DNA of 64,000 nt, from NCBI GenBank assembly GCA_945612775.1, contig CALZAF010000001.1:61117-125116 (forward strand), read 5' to 3'. This document shows positions 55,246-63,319 of this stretch, in pieces; position 1 is the stretch's first letter, and every line of letters starts with the position of its first letter. The stretch comes from an uncultured bacterium. Its GTDB lineage: Bacteria > Bacteroidota > Bacteroidia > Bacteroidales > Muribaculaceae. The translations under genes and the position numbers were made by a program. A model generated the notes under the pieces. It did no database searches and had not been told where the DNA came from. It was given only the letters and a program-made list of their open reading frames with translations.

Positions 55246-56625
55246 TTATTTCTTCAATTCGTTTGTGAGGTTGTCGATGTCCTCCTGAAGCTTTTTATCG
55301 ATTGATATGCGCTCCTTAACTATTCGGCATGAGTGAAGCACAGTAGCATGGTCACGAGAGAGTCGCATACCTATGTTAGTAGAAGAAAGTTGGGTCATCT
55401 CCTTAGCCAAATACATTACCACCTGGCGTGCATCCGAAATCTCTCGCTTTCTCGACTTGCCATAGATTGAGTCAGAATCTATATTGAAATATGCACTCAC
55501 AGTCTCTACAATCAACTCAAATGTAATCTGCTTTTTATTGGTCTTAACGGCATTCGAGATTACCACATTAGCCAAGTCGATAGAAATGTCTTGATTAAGC
55601 ACCGTGCTGTATGCCAATAGCGATGTCACAATGCCTTCAAGCTCGCGAACGCTGTCGGTTACGTTTGTGGCTATATAGTCGAGCACATCATCAGCTATCG
55701 TAAGACCATCTTGAAGCGCCTTCATATTTAGCACGTCGCGACGCAGTGAATAATCAGGCTTTGAGATTTCTACAGTCACACCCCACTTAAAGCGCGACGA
55801 CAAGCGTGGCACAAATCCATCCATATCGGCAGGACGAGTATCGCTCGACATGATTATCTGCTTCTTGTTCTGCTGCAAATGGTTGAATATATAATAGAAT
55901 GTGTTCTGCGTACCCTGCTTTCCTGCAAATTCATGAATATCATCAAGAATTAGCACATCGATGCTCTGATAGAAGTTAATAAAATCATTAATCTTCTTCT
56001 GCACCACAGCAGTAGTATATTGACTTTCAAATTCCCTTGCTGTAACGTATAGCACACGCTTCTCCGGGTTCAATTCTTTAACCTTGATGCCAATAGCTTG
56101 CACAAGGTGTGTCTTACCCACACCTGTAGCGCCAAAAAGGAACATAGGATTGAACGTCTTACATTCAGGATTGGTGGCGATAGCCATACCAATGCTTACC
56201 GCAAGCTTATTGCTCATACTGCCACAATAATTCTCAAATGTGTTATACATATTGAGGCGAGAGTCAATCTCTGGCATTGTCTGGCGGTAGAACGGATTAA
56301 GCGATGCGTTCTTTGCCTGCTTAAGGGTTATCGACGAGTTATCGGCATTATCAGCCTCCTCCTTTTTGCCTACTACATCATATTTATAGTACAGGTTGAT
56401 ATCGGTCTCATACACCCGCTTTATCGTCTTGCGAAGCAAGTCGAGATAGTTCGATTCAATCTGCTCAATGAAAAACATAGATGGAACCTGAAGATACAGG
56501 TCATTGCCTTTGAAATCATACGCAACAATTGTGGCAAAGAACGCCTGGTATTGCGCTTCGTCCAAATTGTTCTTGATGATGTCAAGACACTTATTCCATT
56601 TCAATATGCCCTCTTGTTTTGTCAT
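55246..56625 (-). CDS. dnaA: Chromosomal replication initiator DnaA
   Basis: DnaA binds oriC and opens the duplex. The 459-residue protein has domain I (about 1-90), a linker, and an AAA+ domain III with Walker A FGATGVGKT near 164-172 and Walker B VLILDDIHEF near 224-233. Domain IV has the DNA-binding signature LSRDHATVLHSC. Length is typical. It is monocistronic, convergent with xylE. No DnaA box (TTATNCACA) is visible immediately upstream, so oriC does not appear to lie there; this is not unusual for Bacteroidota. Confidence 0.97.
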   Translation of the reverse strand: MTKQEGILKWNKCLDIIKNNLDEAQYQAFFATIVAYDFKGNDLYLQVPSMFFIEQIESNYLDLLRKTIKRVYETDINLYYKYDVVGKKEEADNADNSSITLKQAKNASLNPFYRQTMPEIDSRLNMYNTFENYCGSMSNKLAVSIGMAIATNPECKTFNPMFLFGATGVGKTHLVQAIGIKVKELNPEKRVLYVTAREFESQYTTAVVQKKINDFINFYQSIDVLILDDIHEFAGKQGTQNTFYYIFNHLQQNKKQIIMSSDTRPADMDGFVPRLSSRFKWGVTVEISKPDYSLRRDVLNMKALQDGLTIADDVLDYIATNVTDSVRELEGIVTSLLAYSTVLNQDISIDLANVVISNAVKTNKKQITFELIVETVSAYFNIDSDSIYGKSRKREISDARQVVMYLAKEMTQLSSTNIGMRLSRDHATVLHSCRIVKERISIDKKLQEDIDNLTNELKK

Positions 56626-56770
56626 TTATGGTGTTTTGTAACTAAAAAATCGTTCATAACTCGGTTTTTTGCGAACTTTCGCAATACAAAATTTGCCAAA
56701 AAATTTGATATAAAAAAGTGCAAAATTAATTTGCTTTTTAGATTATTATTATAACAATACTGAAAATCAA

Positions 56771-56930
56771 GCATTTACAATCTGCTCTTTAAAGCAAAGG
56801 AACAAAAATAGACCCATCTATATATAATCAGCTATTCATCAGTGCATTTACAATCAATAGTTAAAGTAAATCTCCAATTAAGATAATGCTTTTAGGCTCT
56901 ATTTATGTGCAGATTATAGGCATTTACAAT
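56771..56930 (+). repeat. Three direct repeats GCATTTACAAT upstream of dnaA
   Basis: Identical 11-mers begin at 56771, 56844 and 56920, 73 and 76 bases apart, or about seven helical turns each. All lie upstream of the dnaA -7 element. Their sequence does not match the DnaA box. A shared binding site is possible. Confidence 0.65.
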
Positions 56931-56938
56931 AAAATAAA

Positions 56939-56979
56939 AAATATGCCTTATTTAGAACTTGTCAAAATAAGGCATATTT
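56939..56979 (-). terminator. Terminator of the amidase-MCE unit
   Basis: A perfect 15-bp stem (56939-56953 with 56965-56979) around an 11-nt loop is followed on the minus strand by TTTTATTTTATTG. Confidence 0.88.
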
Positions 56980-56999
56980 CATGGTAATTACACTATTTC

Positions 57000-57899
57000 T
57001 TAAAATACCTTTATAGTGACATATCGTTTCGGATTTCGTTGAATGTCGGTTAGCAAGGTGTCAAGACTTGCCACTGCGTCATCGAGATGCTTGTAAAGTG
57101 CCTTATCGTTCATCAGCATGCCAAGTGTTGAATTCTTGTTGTTAAGATTCTCGCTTAGCTGCTTCAGATTCTCCATTGTGGCATTTGCATTAGCCACCGT
57201 TTGCTGGAGTGGCATATCCTTCAGCTCATCCGACAATATCTTGATGTTGGCAGAAGTGCTATTTAGGTTAGTGGTTATGCCGTCCACATTGGTCATTATG
57301 CTCGGCACCTGATGGTTCATGAGTCTGCTCAACTCCAGGCTGCTTGCTTTGAGGTCGGCTGTTATGCCATCAAGGCGTCCCACCGAATTATTCAGAGCTG
57401 GGTTGGCAAGAATGTTATTAATGTTCGTAAGAATCGAATCAATTTTTGGCAAGAGATTGTTGACGGCTGGCATTATGTTATCGCCGAGCGCGTCCATCAA
57501 ACCGGCTACGGTGCCCGAAGGAATCTCATCGCCCACATTATAATATTCTTGACTGTCGGCTAAATCCATTACCAATTGTGCAGTACCGAGCATATCCACC
57601 GAGAGCTTCACATTCGAGCCCTTGGGAATTCTAAGATCTTTGTTTAAGCTCAATAGCACCGAGATGTCATTGCTCTTATAGTCGTAGTTGATTTCTCGCA
57701 CCTGACCCACCTGAAACCCGTTGATTGTAATCGGCGCAGCCACAGCCAAGCCGTTTACCTTTTCAAACTTGGCATAGTAGAAGTTAGCTGGTCGGAATAG
57801 GTTGATGCCTTTCAAATATTCTATTCCAAAATACAATACGCAAAGACTGATAATCACAGTCACTGCTATCAAAACCTCTTTAGTGAAAAACTTTTTCAT
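57000..57899 (-). CDS. MlaD/MCE-domain lipid-transport protein
   Basis: A 299-residue protein with one N-terminal transmembrane helix (about 7-24) and a periplasmic MCE domain (about 38-120; VNGLAVAAPITINGFQVGQVREI in parts). The rest is helical and Asn/Ser-rich. The layout matches MlaD-type subunits that form hexameric channels for phospholipids between membranes. Permease and ATPase partners are not nearby; only the amidase gene is linked (18 bases upstream on the same strand). Length is longer than E. coli MlaD (about 183). Confidence 0.87.
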   Translation of the reverse strand: MKKFFTKEVLIAVTVIISLCVLYFGIEYLKGINLFRPANFYYAKFEKVNGLAVAAPITINGFQVGQVREINYDYKSNDISVLLSLNKDLRIPKGSNVKLSVDMLGTAQLVMDLADSQEYYNVGDEIPSGTVAGLMDALGDNIMPAVNNLLPKIDSILTNINNILANPALNNSVGRLDGITADLKASSLELSRLMNHQVPSIMTNVDGITTNLNSTSANIKILSDELKDMPLQQTVANANATMENLKQLSENLNNKNSTLGMLMNDKALYKHLDDAVASLDTLLTDIQRNPKRYVTIKVF

Positions 57900-57917
57900 A
57901 TCATTTACTTATATTAC

Positions 57918-59123
57918 TCATCTTATGCGCTTATCGCCTTTGAATACTACAATAAACGCGCCTTTAAAGTTCTTTTTTATTTTATTCTGCAAAGATAATG
58001 CTTCTTTTTTATCCGTTACTATTCCAAAAGTATATTTATATATTCCATTTTCGTAATAATAGTTAACAGGACTTAATCCTTTAAACTCTGGGGCACCGTC
58101 CTTTAACTTTTTAGGGCTGGTTAGGAATTGTATCTTATATACTTCGGTTTCGTCATCTATAGCCTTAGGTTGAGCATCGCTTTTACTTAACTCCTCTTCT
58201 TTTGATTCCGGCTTCTCGGCTGTTTTTCGCGACTTCGACTTTTCATTCTTCTTGGCTGCTGCCTTATCTGTGTCACTCTTATCTTCCTTCTTGGCAGCAT
58301 TAGGCTTTGACGATTTATTCTTCTCATCTGCCCCATCGAAGAAGCTCGACTTATAGCTCTTTACTGCATTGAAAATCGATTTTGCAAGCTTTTCCTGGCC
58401 GCGTTCCGAATCGAGGAAACGTTCAGAAGTCGGATTACAGATAAAATCGAGTTCAACAAGCACTGCCGGCATCGATGTGCGTGCAAGCACCCAAAATCCA
58501 GCTTGGCGAACGCCGTTGTTTTTACGCCCTGCAGTAGTAGAAAACTCCTGCTGGATTCTCGAGGCAAATTCGAGGCTCTGCTTAACGTGCTGATTCTGGC
58601 TTATCTCAAAAATGATATACGACTCCGATGAATTAGGGTCAAATCCTTCGTATGTTACAGAGAAATCTTTTTCGAGCTTCATCACAGAGTTTTCGCGCAT
58701 AGCCACAGCCAAGTTGTCATCGTTCTTGTGCATACCCAGCACATAAGTGGCAGCCCCCGAGATGCTACTGCGATTCTTGTTCTTCTTATCCACCGAATTG
58801 GTGTGAATTGAGATAAAGAGATTGCCGTGCGCCTTGTTCGCAATGTCGGCGCGCTCGTTAAGCGTTAGGTAGCGATCGGTCTTTCGGGTATATACCACCT
58901 TGGTATTGCTACAATTATCCGAAATCAGTTCGCCCAATTTCAGGGCAACGCCAAGGTTGATATTCTTTTCGTAAGCATTTTTGCCTACGGCGCCCACGTC
59001 GGCTCCACCATGCCCTGCATCTATCACCACTATAAAATCTTTGGCAAGCACAGAAGGCGAACACAGCAAAATCGAAATAATAATTATATGTATCGATATG
59101 ATTTCTTTCAAATATCTGCTCAT
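57918..59123 (-). CDS. N-acetylmuramoyl-L-alanine amidase (Amidase_3) with SPOR-like C-terminus
   Basis: A periplasmic zinc amidase that splits peptide side chains from peptidoglycan. Starting at ATG 59123 the product has 401 residues and a signal peptide (MSRYLKEIISIHIIIISILL). An ATG at 59150 is in frame, but the -7 element TAAATTTG lies only 1 base before it, so it would not be transcribed. Zinc ligands lie in VIDAGHGGADVGAVG and in SIHTNSVD, and the catalytic Glu is in VLVELDFICN. A Lys-rich linker (about 250-310) leads to a SPOR-like C-terminal domain that may bind denuded glycans. Confidence 0.87.
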   Translation of the reverse strand: MSRYLKEIISIHIIIISILLCSPSVLAKDFIVVIDAGHGGADVGAVGKNAYEKNINLGVALKLGELISDNCSNTKVVYTRKTDRYLTLNERADIANKAHGNLFISIHTNSVDKKNKNRSSISGAATYVLGMHKNDDNLAVAMRENSVMKLEKDFSVTYEGFDPNSSESYIIFEISQNQHVKQSLEFASRIQQEFSTTAGRKNNGVRQAGFWVLARTSMPAVLVELDFICNPTSERFLDSERGQEKLAKSIFNAVKSYKSSFFDGADEKNKSSKPNAAKKEDKSDTDKAAAKKNEKSKSRKTAEKPESKEEELSKSDAQPKAIDDETEVYKIQFLTSPKKLKDGAPEFKGLSPVNYYYENGIYKYTFGIVTDKKEALSLQNKIKKNFKGAFIVVFKGDKRIR

Positions 59124-59151
59124 TACAATAACCACGCTGTTAATTAACATA

Positions 59152-59159
59152 CAAATTTA
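59152..59159 (-). promoter_or_regulatory. -7 element of the amidase gene
   Basis: TAAATTTG on the minus strand, 28 bases before the ATG at 59123. It decides the start codon, because the alternative ATG at 59150 is adjacent to it. No good -33 is visible. Confidence 0.55.
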
Positions 59160-59239
59160 AGAAATATCAATCAATTAGCATCATTTTTAGGGCAAAAACA
59201 TTTGTTATTGCTTCTACTAAAACATATATTAGCACACCT

Positions 59240-59271
59240 ATTGCAGAAATCGCAAAGATGCATTAATTTTG
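59240..59271 (+). promoter_or_regulatory. Promoter of aroE-comEC
   Basis: ATTG (59240-59243, three of four), 20 bases and TAATTTTG (59264-59271) form a -33/-7 pair 34 bases before the aroE start. Confidence 0.65.
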
Positions 59272-59305
59272 TAATACTTAATAAAACGCCAAAATAGAAT
59301 TTAAT

Positions 59306-60061
59306 ATGTCACAAAGGCCCGAAAAATTATACGGTCTGTTAGGCCATCCGCTAACTCACTCGTTTTCTCAGATTTACTTCAATCAAAAGTTTGCAGCCGA
59401 GAATATCAGCGCCGAATATATCAACTTCGACATTCCCGACATCGATTTCATTATGGAAATCATATCTGAGCACCACAATCTTTGCGGACTTAATGTGACT
59501 ATTCCTTACAAGGAGCAAGTAATCCCTTATCTTAACGAACTCGATGATGCTGCTCGTGAAGTGGGTGCCGTAAATGTAATTAAGGTGATTCACGACAAGG
59601 ACGATGTAAAACTCAAAGGTTATAACTCCGACATTATCGGGTTTACCGATTCTATTGCACCTCTTTTAAAGCCTTATCACACATCGGCACTAATACTTGG
59701 CACTGGCGGTGCATCTAAGGCTGTGGCATACGCCTTGCGCCATCTCGGACTTTCGGTTCAATTCGTGTCGCGACGCAAGACTTCAAGCACTTTGGTCTAT
59801 GAAGAACTCACAAAACAGCATTTCAAGGATAGCAAGGTGATTGTAAACACCACACCATTAGGCATGTACCCCAATATCGATTCTTGCCCTGACATCCCCT
59901 ATCGTTTTCTCACCGAGCAACACCTTTGCTACGACTTAATCTACAATCCTGAAGAAACTCGCTTCATGAAGGAAGCAAAGAAATTTGGTGCGGAAACAAA
60001 AAACGGTCTTGAAATGCTTCTTCTACAAGCATTTGCATCCTACAGCATTTGGAATAAATAA
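59306..60061 (+). CDS. aroE: Shikimate dehydrogenase AroE
   Basis: AroE reduces 3-dehydroshikimate to shikimate with NADPH in the aromatic amino-acid pathway. The 251-residue product starts MSQRPEKLYGLLGHPLTHSFS with the shikimate-binding Ser-x-Ser region. Catalytic Lys is in NVTIPYKEQV and the Asp in GYNSDIIGF. The nucleotide-binding GTGGASKAVAYAL and C-terminal NGLEMLLLQAF are present. comEC follows 38 bases later on the same strand. Confidence 0.95.
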   Translation: MSQRPEKLYGLLGHPLTHSFSQIYFNQKFAAENISAEYINFDIPDIDFIMEIISEHHNLCGLNVTIPYKEQVIPYLNELDDAAREVGAVNVIKVIHDKDDVKLKGYNSDIIGFTDSIAPLLKPYHTSALILGTGGASKAVAYALRHLGLSVQFVSRRKTSSTLVYEELTKQHFKDSKVIVNTTPLGMYPNIDSCPDIPYRFLTEQHLCYDLIYNPEETRFMKEAKKFGAETKNGLEMLLLQAFASYSIWNK

Positions 60062-60099
60062 GGTGTCGCGCCACTTATATCTGCCACTATATTATCACG

Positions 60100-62145
60100 A
60101 TGCAATCTCCCCTCTCCAGAACTCCGATAATACGCATAGTTTTGCCATTTGCATTAGGTATAATCATTTGGCAATATGTTCCGAGCATCGTATTTTCCTC
60201 CATTATGCTGATTGCTGGCGTATCGGCGGCTCTAGTCTTGGGCTTTATCGGTCGCAATGATCCACTTTTACGCTTTCGCATCATGCCATGGCATTCACTC
60301 CCAATCGCAATAATTTCTCTTGCTTTGGGATGCTTTGCTGCCTACACATCATCACCAAAAAAGCTCTCAATCAACGACATTAACGGCAAAGTTATTTCAG
60401 GCACCATCGAATCGGTGAGAATAACCGAAAAATCGATGTCGATGTATGTCCAAACTTCCACCGCCGGAAAAATTCTACTTAGCACCAAAGGACACAACTC
60501 AAAATTGAAAGTTGGCACCGATATTGCGTTTCGCGCCGACCTGCACGAGATGCAGAATTTGGGCAACCCGTTTGAATTCGATTATAAGCAATATCTATAT
60601 AATCATGGCATTATCTACACCCAGCACACCGACGCATCGCAGATATTATCGATAGGCAAAAATAGCGGATTCAGGCACCGAATAGCACGATATCGCCAAA
60701 TAATTGAGAACTACATTCTTAAATCACGACTTTCGCACGATGTCAAGAGTTTCGTGATTGCCATCATATTGGGCAACAACGATTATATCTCGCCTGAATC
60801 TCAGGATTCGTTCTCGAAAGCTGGTGCCGCACATATTCTCGCCGTTAGCGGCCTGCACGTAGGCATTATTGCCCTGATTATTTGGTGCATCCTATTCCCT
60901 CTCGACTATTACAGATGCCGCCGTCTGCGTCTGGTTGTCACTATCATAATAATAGCTCTATATGCCATCTTCACCGGATTAAGTCCTTCGGTAGTGCGAG
61001 CTTCTATCATGACCACATTCGCTTTCGCGGAACTCATACTCTTCAGGAGGAACACATCTCTTAATGCCTTACTGGTGGCTGCGCTGATAATACTGCTTTT
61101 CTCTCCGTTTTCGCTTTACGAAGTGGGATTCCAACTGAGTTTTTGCACTGTGGCGGCCATATTGCTTATAGTACCGAAACTTCGCGAAATAGTTTATGTT
61201 AGAAATCGCATCCTGAATTATATGCTTTCATCGATCTGGGTATCTCTTGCAGCAATGATTAGCACCTCAGCCATTACGGCATACTATTTTCATAGCATCC
61301 CCCTGCTCGCTTTTGCCACCAATCTCATTATTTTGCCATTGATGCCTGTTTTTATGGTGTTATACATTATATATATAGTGATACTCATAATATATGGCGA
61401 ATTGTCATTTCTTACCACTATCGTAGAGTATTCCTACAAACTCCTCTACACCATAGTTTCCACCATATCCAACCTTGGGTTCTCTCATATTGACAATATT
61501 TACATCTCGTTTGCTAACACTCTTGTATATCTCGCGCTTGTAGCAACGTTTTGCCTATCACTTTACCATTTTCGCAGAAAACTCGTTTATGCCATGAGCG
61601 TACTTGTGGCAATCATGATTTTGATTGCAGCTCAACATGCAATTTTTGTCCCAAAGCAGGGATTGTTCATCTTAAACTCCTTCGACAGCACGCCCATCTT
61701 CTACTTTTCAAATCACAAAGGGTATCTATTGACACCAGACGCAGAATCCGAAAGTTTCGATTTCGCAAATCGTCACAAAGGGCTATTATCATATTATGGC
61801 ATTAACAGCATTGAGATTCTCGCTGGCGACACTATTTTGTTCGACGGAGGAAAGATTATGGGCGAATTTGCATCGATTTGCGGGAAAAATATGGCAATAA
61901 TCAACCACAACAAATGGCGCCGCGCAACCGCCGAAAATCCTATAGATGTTGATTATGTAATAGTCACCAAGCGATATCATTCATCGTTTAAGGGATTTAA
62001 GCAACTGTTTGGTGATGCTCAGATAGTTCTTTCAGGCGACATCTATGTAAAGCAGCATGAACTAATGGTGAAAAATCTTAACGAATGTGGAATGCCATAC
62101 TATTCCGTTAAAGAAAACGGTGCGCTGACGCTTTATCTCCGGTAA
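60100..62145 (+). CDS. ComEC/Rec2-family DNA-uptake channel protein
   Basis: ComEC forms the inner-membrane channel for incoming single-stranded DNA. This 681-residue protein has an N-terminal domain (DUF4131-like, about 5-180) and the competence domain with AAHILAVSGLHVGIIALI near 245-262 and FTGLSPSVVRASIM near 290-303. About 10-12 transmembrane helices are visible. The C-terminal 170 residues lack the HxHxDH metallo-beta-lactamase motif seen in B. subtilis ComEC, so the nuclease-like domain is missing or decayed. It may function in DNA uptake or only in transport of other molecules. Confidence 0.85.
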   Translation: MQSPLSRTPIIRIVLPFALGIIIWQYVPSIVFSSIMLIAGVSAALVLGFIGRNDPLLRFRIMPWHSLPIAIISLALGCFAAYTSSPKKLSINDINGKVISGTIESVRITEKSMSMYVQTSTAGKILLSTKGHNSKLKVGTDIAFRADLHEMQNLGNPFEFDYKQYLYNHGIIYTQHTDASQILSIGKNSGFRHRIARYRQIIENYILKSRLSHDVKSFVIAIILGNNDYISPESQDSFSKAGAAHILAVSGLHVGIIALIIWCILFPLDYYRCRRLRLVVTIIIIALYAIFTGLSPSVVRASIMTTFAFAELILFRRNTSLNALLVAALIILLFSPFSLYEVGFQLSFCTVAAILLIVPKLREIVYVRNRILNYMLSSIWVSLAAMISTSAITAYYFHSIPLLAFATNLIILPLMPVFMVLYIIYIVILIIYGELSFLTTIVEYSYKLLYTIVSTISNLGFSHIDNIYISFANTLVYLALVATFCLSLYHFRRKLVYAMSVLVAIMILIAAQHAIFVPKQGLFILNSFDSTPIFYFSNHKGYLLTPDAESESFDFANRHKGLLSYYGINSIEILAGDTILFDGGKIMGEFASICGKNMAIINHNKWRRATAENPIDVDYVIVTKRYHSSFKGFKQLFGDAQIVLSGDIYVKQHELMVKNLNECGMPYYSVKENGALTLYLR

Positions 62146-62150
62146 GCGCA

Positions 62151-62705
62151 TCACTTCACACGCCCTGATGCCACGTGGTGCTTGTTGTAATATGGTGCAG
62201 AAAGAGAATCTATCACCACACCTTTCGACCCGGCATGCACAAACTTGCCCTCGATAAGATACAAACCCACATGGTTGATTCTGCTCTTTTTATTCGACGA
62301 CGAAAAAAACACCAAATCTCCTTCTTTTAGTTGGTTCTTCTTTATTTCTTTGCAGTCTTTCTCAAACATTCGTGCCGAATTTCGCTGCAATTTTCGGTCA
62401 TACACAGCAAGATATAGCTGCGTTACAAGTCCAGAGCAATCAGTGCCATCCTTTGTGTTGCCTCCATACTTATATTTCACGCCCATCCATTCACCTATTT
62501 CTCTATACAAAGCCTCATTGTACTCTCCTTCTTTTAAGTCAATTCCATAATTTGTCCACCAGCATGACTTTTTGTTTTTCTTAACTTCTTCACTTGGTGC
62601 ATATATATCATCGGTAACCACCTTTTTGCTGCTTTTACACGACGCAAAGCACAGCGCAATCACCATGCAAGTTAATAATACAAATATGTTATTTCCCGGT
62701 TTCAT
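62151..62705 (-). CDS. NlpC/P60-family peptidase, lipoprotein
   Basis: A cell-wall endopeptidase of 184 residues. A lipoprotein signal ends at Cys23 (CFASC-KSSKK). The NlpC/P60 domain has catalytic Cys90 in DGTDCSGLV, His145 in INHVGLYL and a third polar residue His157 in FVHAG. It probably cleaves gamma-D-glutamyl-diamino acid bonds in peptidoglycan turnover, at the envelope. Its stop is only 5 bases from the convergent comEC stop. It lies downstream of a DUF5606 gene, with a terminator between. Confidence 0.92.
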   Translation of the reverse strand: MKPGNNIFVLLTCMVIALCFASCKSSKKVVTDDIYAPSEEVKKNKKSCWWTNYGIDLKEGEYNEALYREIGEWMGVKYKYGGNTKDGTDCSGLVTQLYLAVYDRKLQRNSARMFEKDCKEIKKNQLKEGDLVFFSSSNKKSRINHVGLYLIEGKFVHAGSKGVVIDSLSAPYYNKHHVASGRVK

Positions 62706-62729
62706 TCGTGAAATGGATGCTTCAAAAAA

Positions 62730-62772
62730 TTTAAGCCAAAGTTAAGCATAATTTGCAAAACTTTGGCTTAAA
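62730..62772 (-). terminator. Terminator of the DUF5606 gene
   Basis: TTTAAGCCAAAGTT (62730-62743) pairs perfectly over 14 bp with 62759-62772, loop 15 nt. On the minus strand the stem is followed by TTTTTTG. Confidence 0.88.
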
Positions 62773-62805
62773 TGCGATTATAAATAATATTTCTATTGCT
62801 GAATA

Positions 62806-63234
62806 TTACTTTTCTTCTTCGGCAGTTTCAGCTGCTTCCTCAGCTTCTTCTTCAAACTTGGTGTAACCAGCTTCTACCAAAATGTTGTACCAAGCTATCA
62901 CCTTTTTTATATCATTGTTATAAACTCTTTCCTGGTCGTAATCGGGCAAAACTTGCAAGAAGAACTCCTTCAATCTTTCTGGAGTCTTGTATTCGTCAGC
63001 ATTAAGAGTCTTTCCTTCAAATTTTTCATATACCGAGGTAAACACCTTCGACAATGCTACTTCTTCGCCATAAGTGTACATCGAGATATCGCCAAGCGAA
63101 ATAATCTTGTCGCGAGTATAGGCTGGCATACGCTTTTTGTCCTTGAGATTCTCTACGATTATTAGGTTCTTTCCGTATGAAACCAATTCATACAAACCTG
63201 GTTTGCCCGAGATTGATAATATTTTCTTTAACAT
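62806..63234 (-). CDS. DUF5606 domain-containing protein
   Basis: A 142-residue soluble protein of a family restricted, as far as I know, to Bacteroidota. It begins MLKKILSISGKPGLYELVSYG, a conserved opening, and the first 45-50 residues form a small SH3-like domain (DUF5606). A helical part follows (about 60-125), then an acidic tail (FEEEAEEAAETAEEEK). The function is unknown. It is monocistronic with its own promoter and terminator. Confidence 0.8.
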   Translation of the reverse strand: MLKKILSISGKPGLYELVSYGKNLIIVENLKDKKRMPAYTRDKIISLGDISMYTYGEEVALSKVFTSVYEKFEGKTLNADEYKTPERLKEFFLQVLPDYDQERVYNNDIKKVIAWYNILVEAGYTKFEEEAEEAAETAEEEK

Positions 63235-63268
63235 TTTATTTTGTTATTCAATAGTTAATAATTCTGCG

Positions 63269-63299
63269 CAAAGATATAACAAAAAAGTGATATAGCGAA
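63269..63299 (-). promoter_or_regulatory. Promoter of the DUF5606 gene
   Basis: On the minus strand TTCG (63296-63299, three of four), 19 bases and TATCTTTG (63269-63276) form a -33/-7 pair 35 bases before the start. Confidence 0.65.
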
Positions 63300-63319
63300 A
63301 TTGAAAACGCCGCTTGGTG

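Larger units (their letters stand above)
56626..56999. other. Intergenic region upstream of dnaA with three GCATTTACAAT repeats
   Basis: 374 AT-rich bases without a gene. It holds a minus-strand -7 element TAATTTTG (56721-56728), three direct copies of GCATTTACAAT (56771, 56844, 56920) and the terminator of the MCE gene (56939-56979). Confidence 0.65.

Noticed and set aside
56626..56999. Candidate oriC next to dnaA
   Set aside because: No TTATNCACA boxes were seen on either strand; only the GCATTTACAAT repeats and a terminator are present.
62737..62744. TAACTTTG -7 box for the NlpC gene on the minus strand
   Set aside because: It is part of the 14-bp terminator stem of the DUF5606 gene and has no -33 at the right distance.
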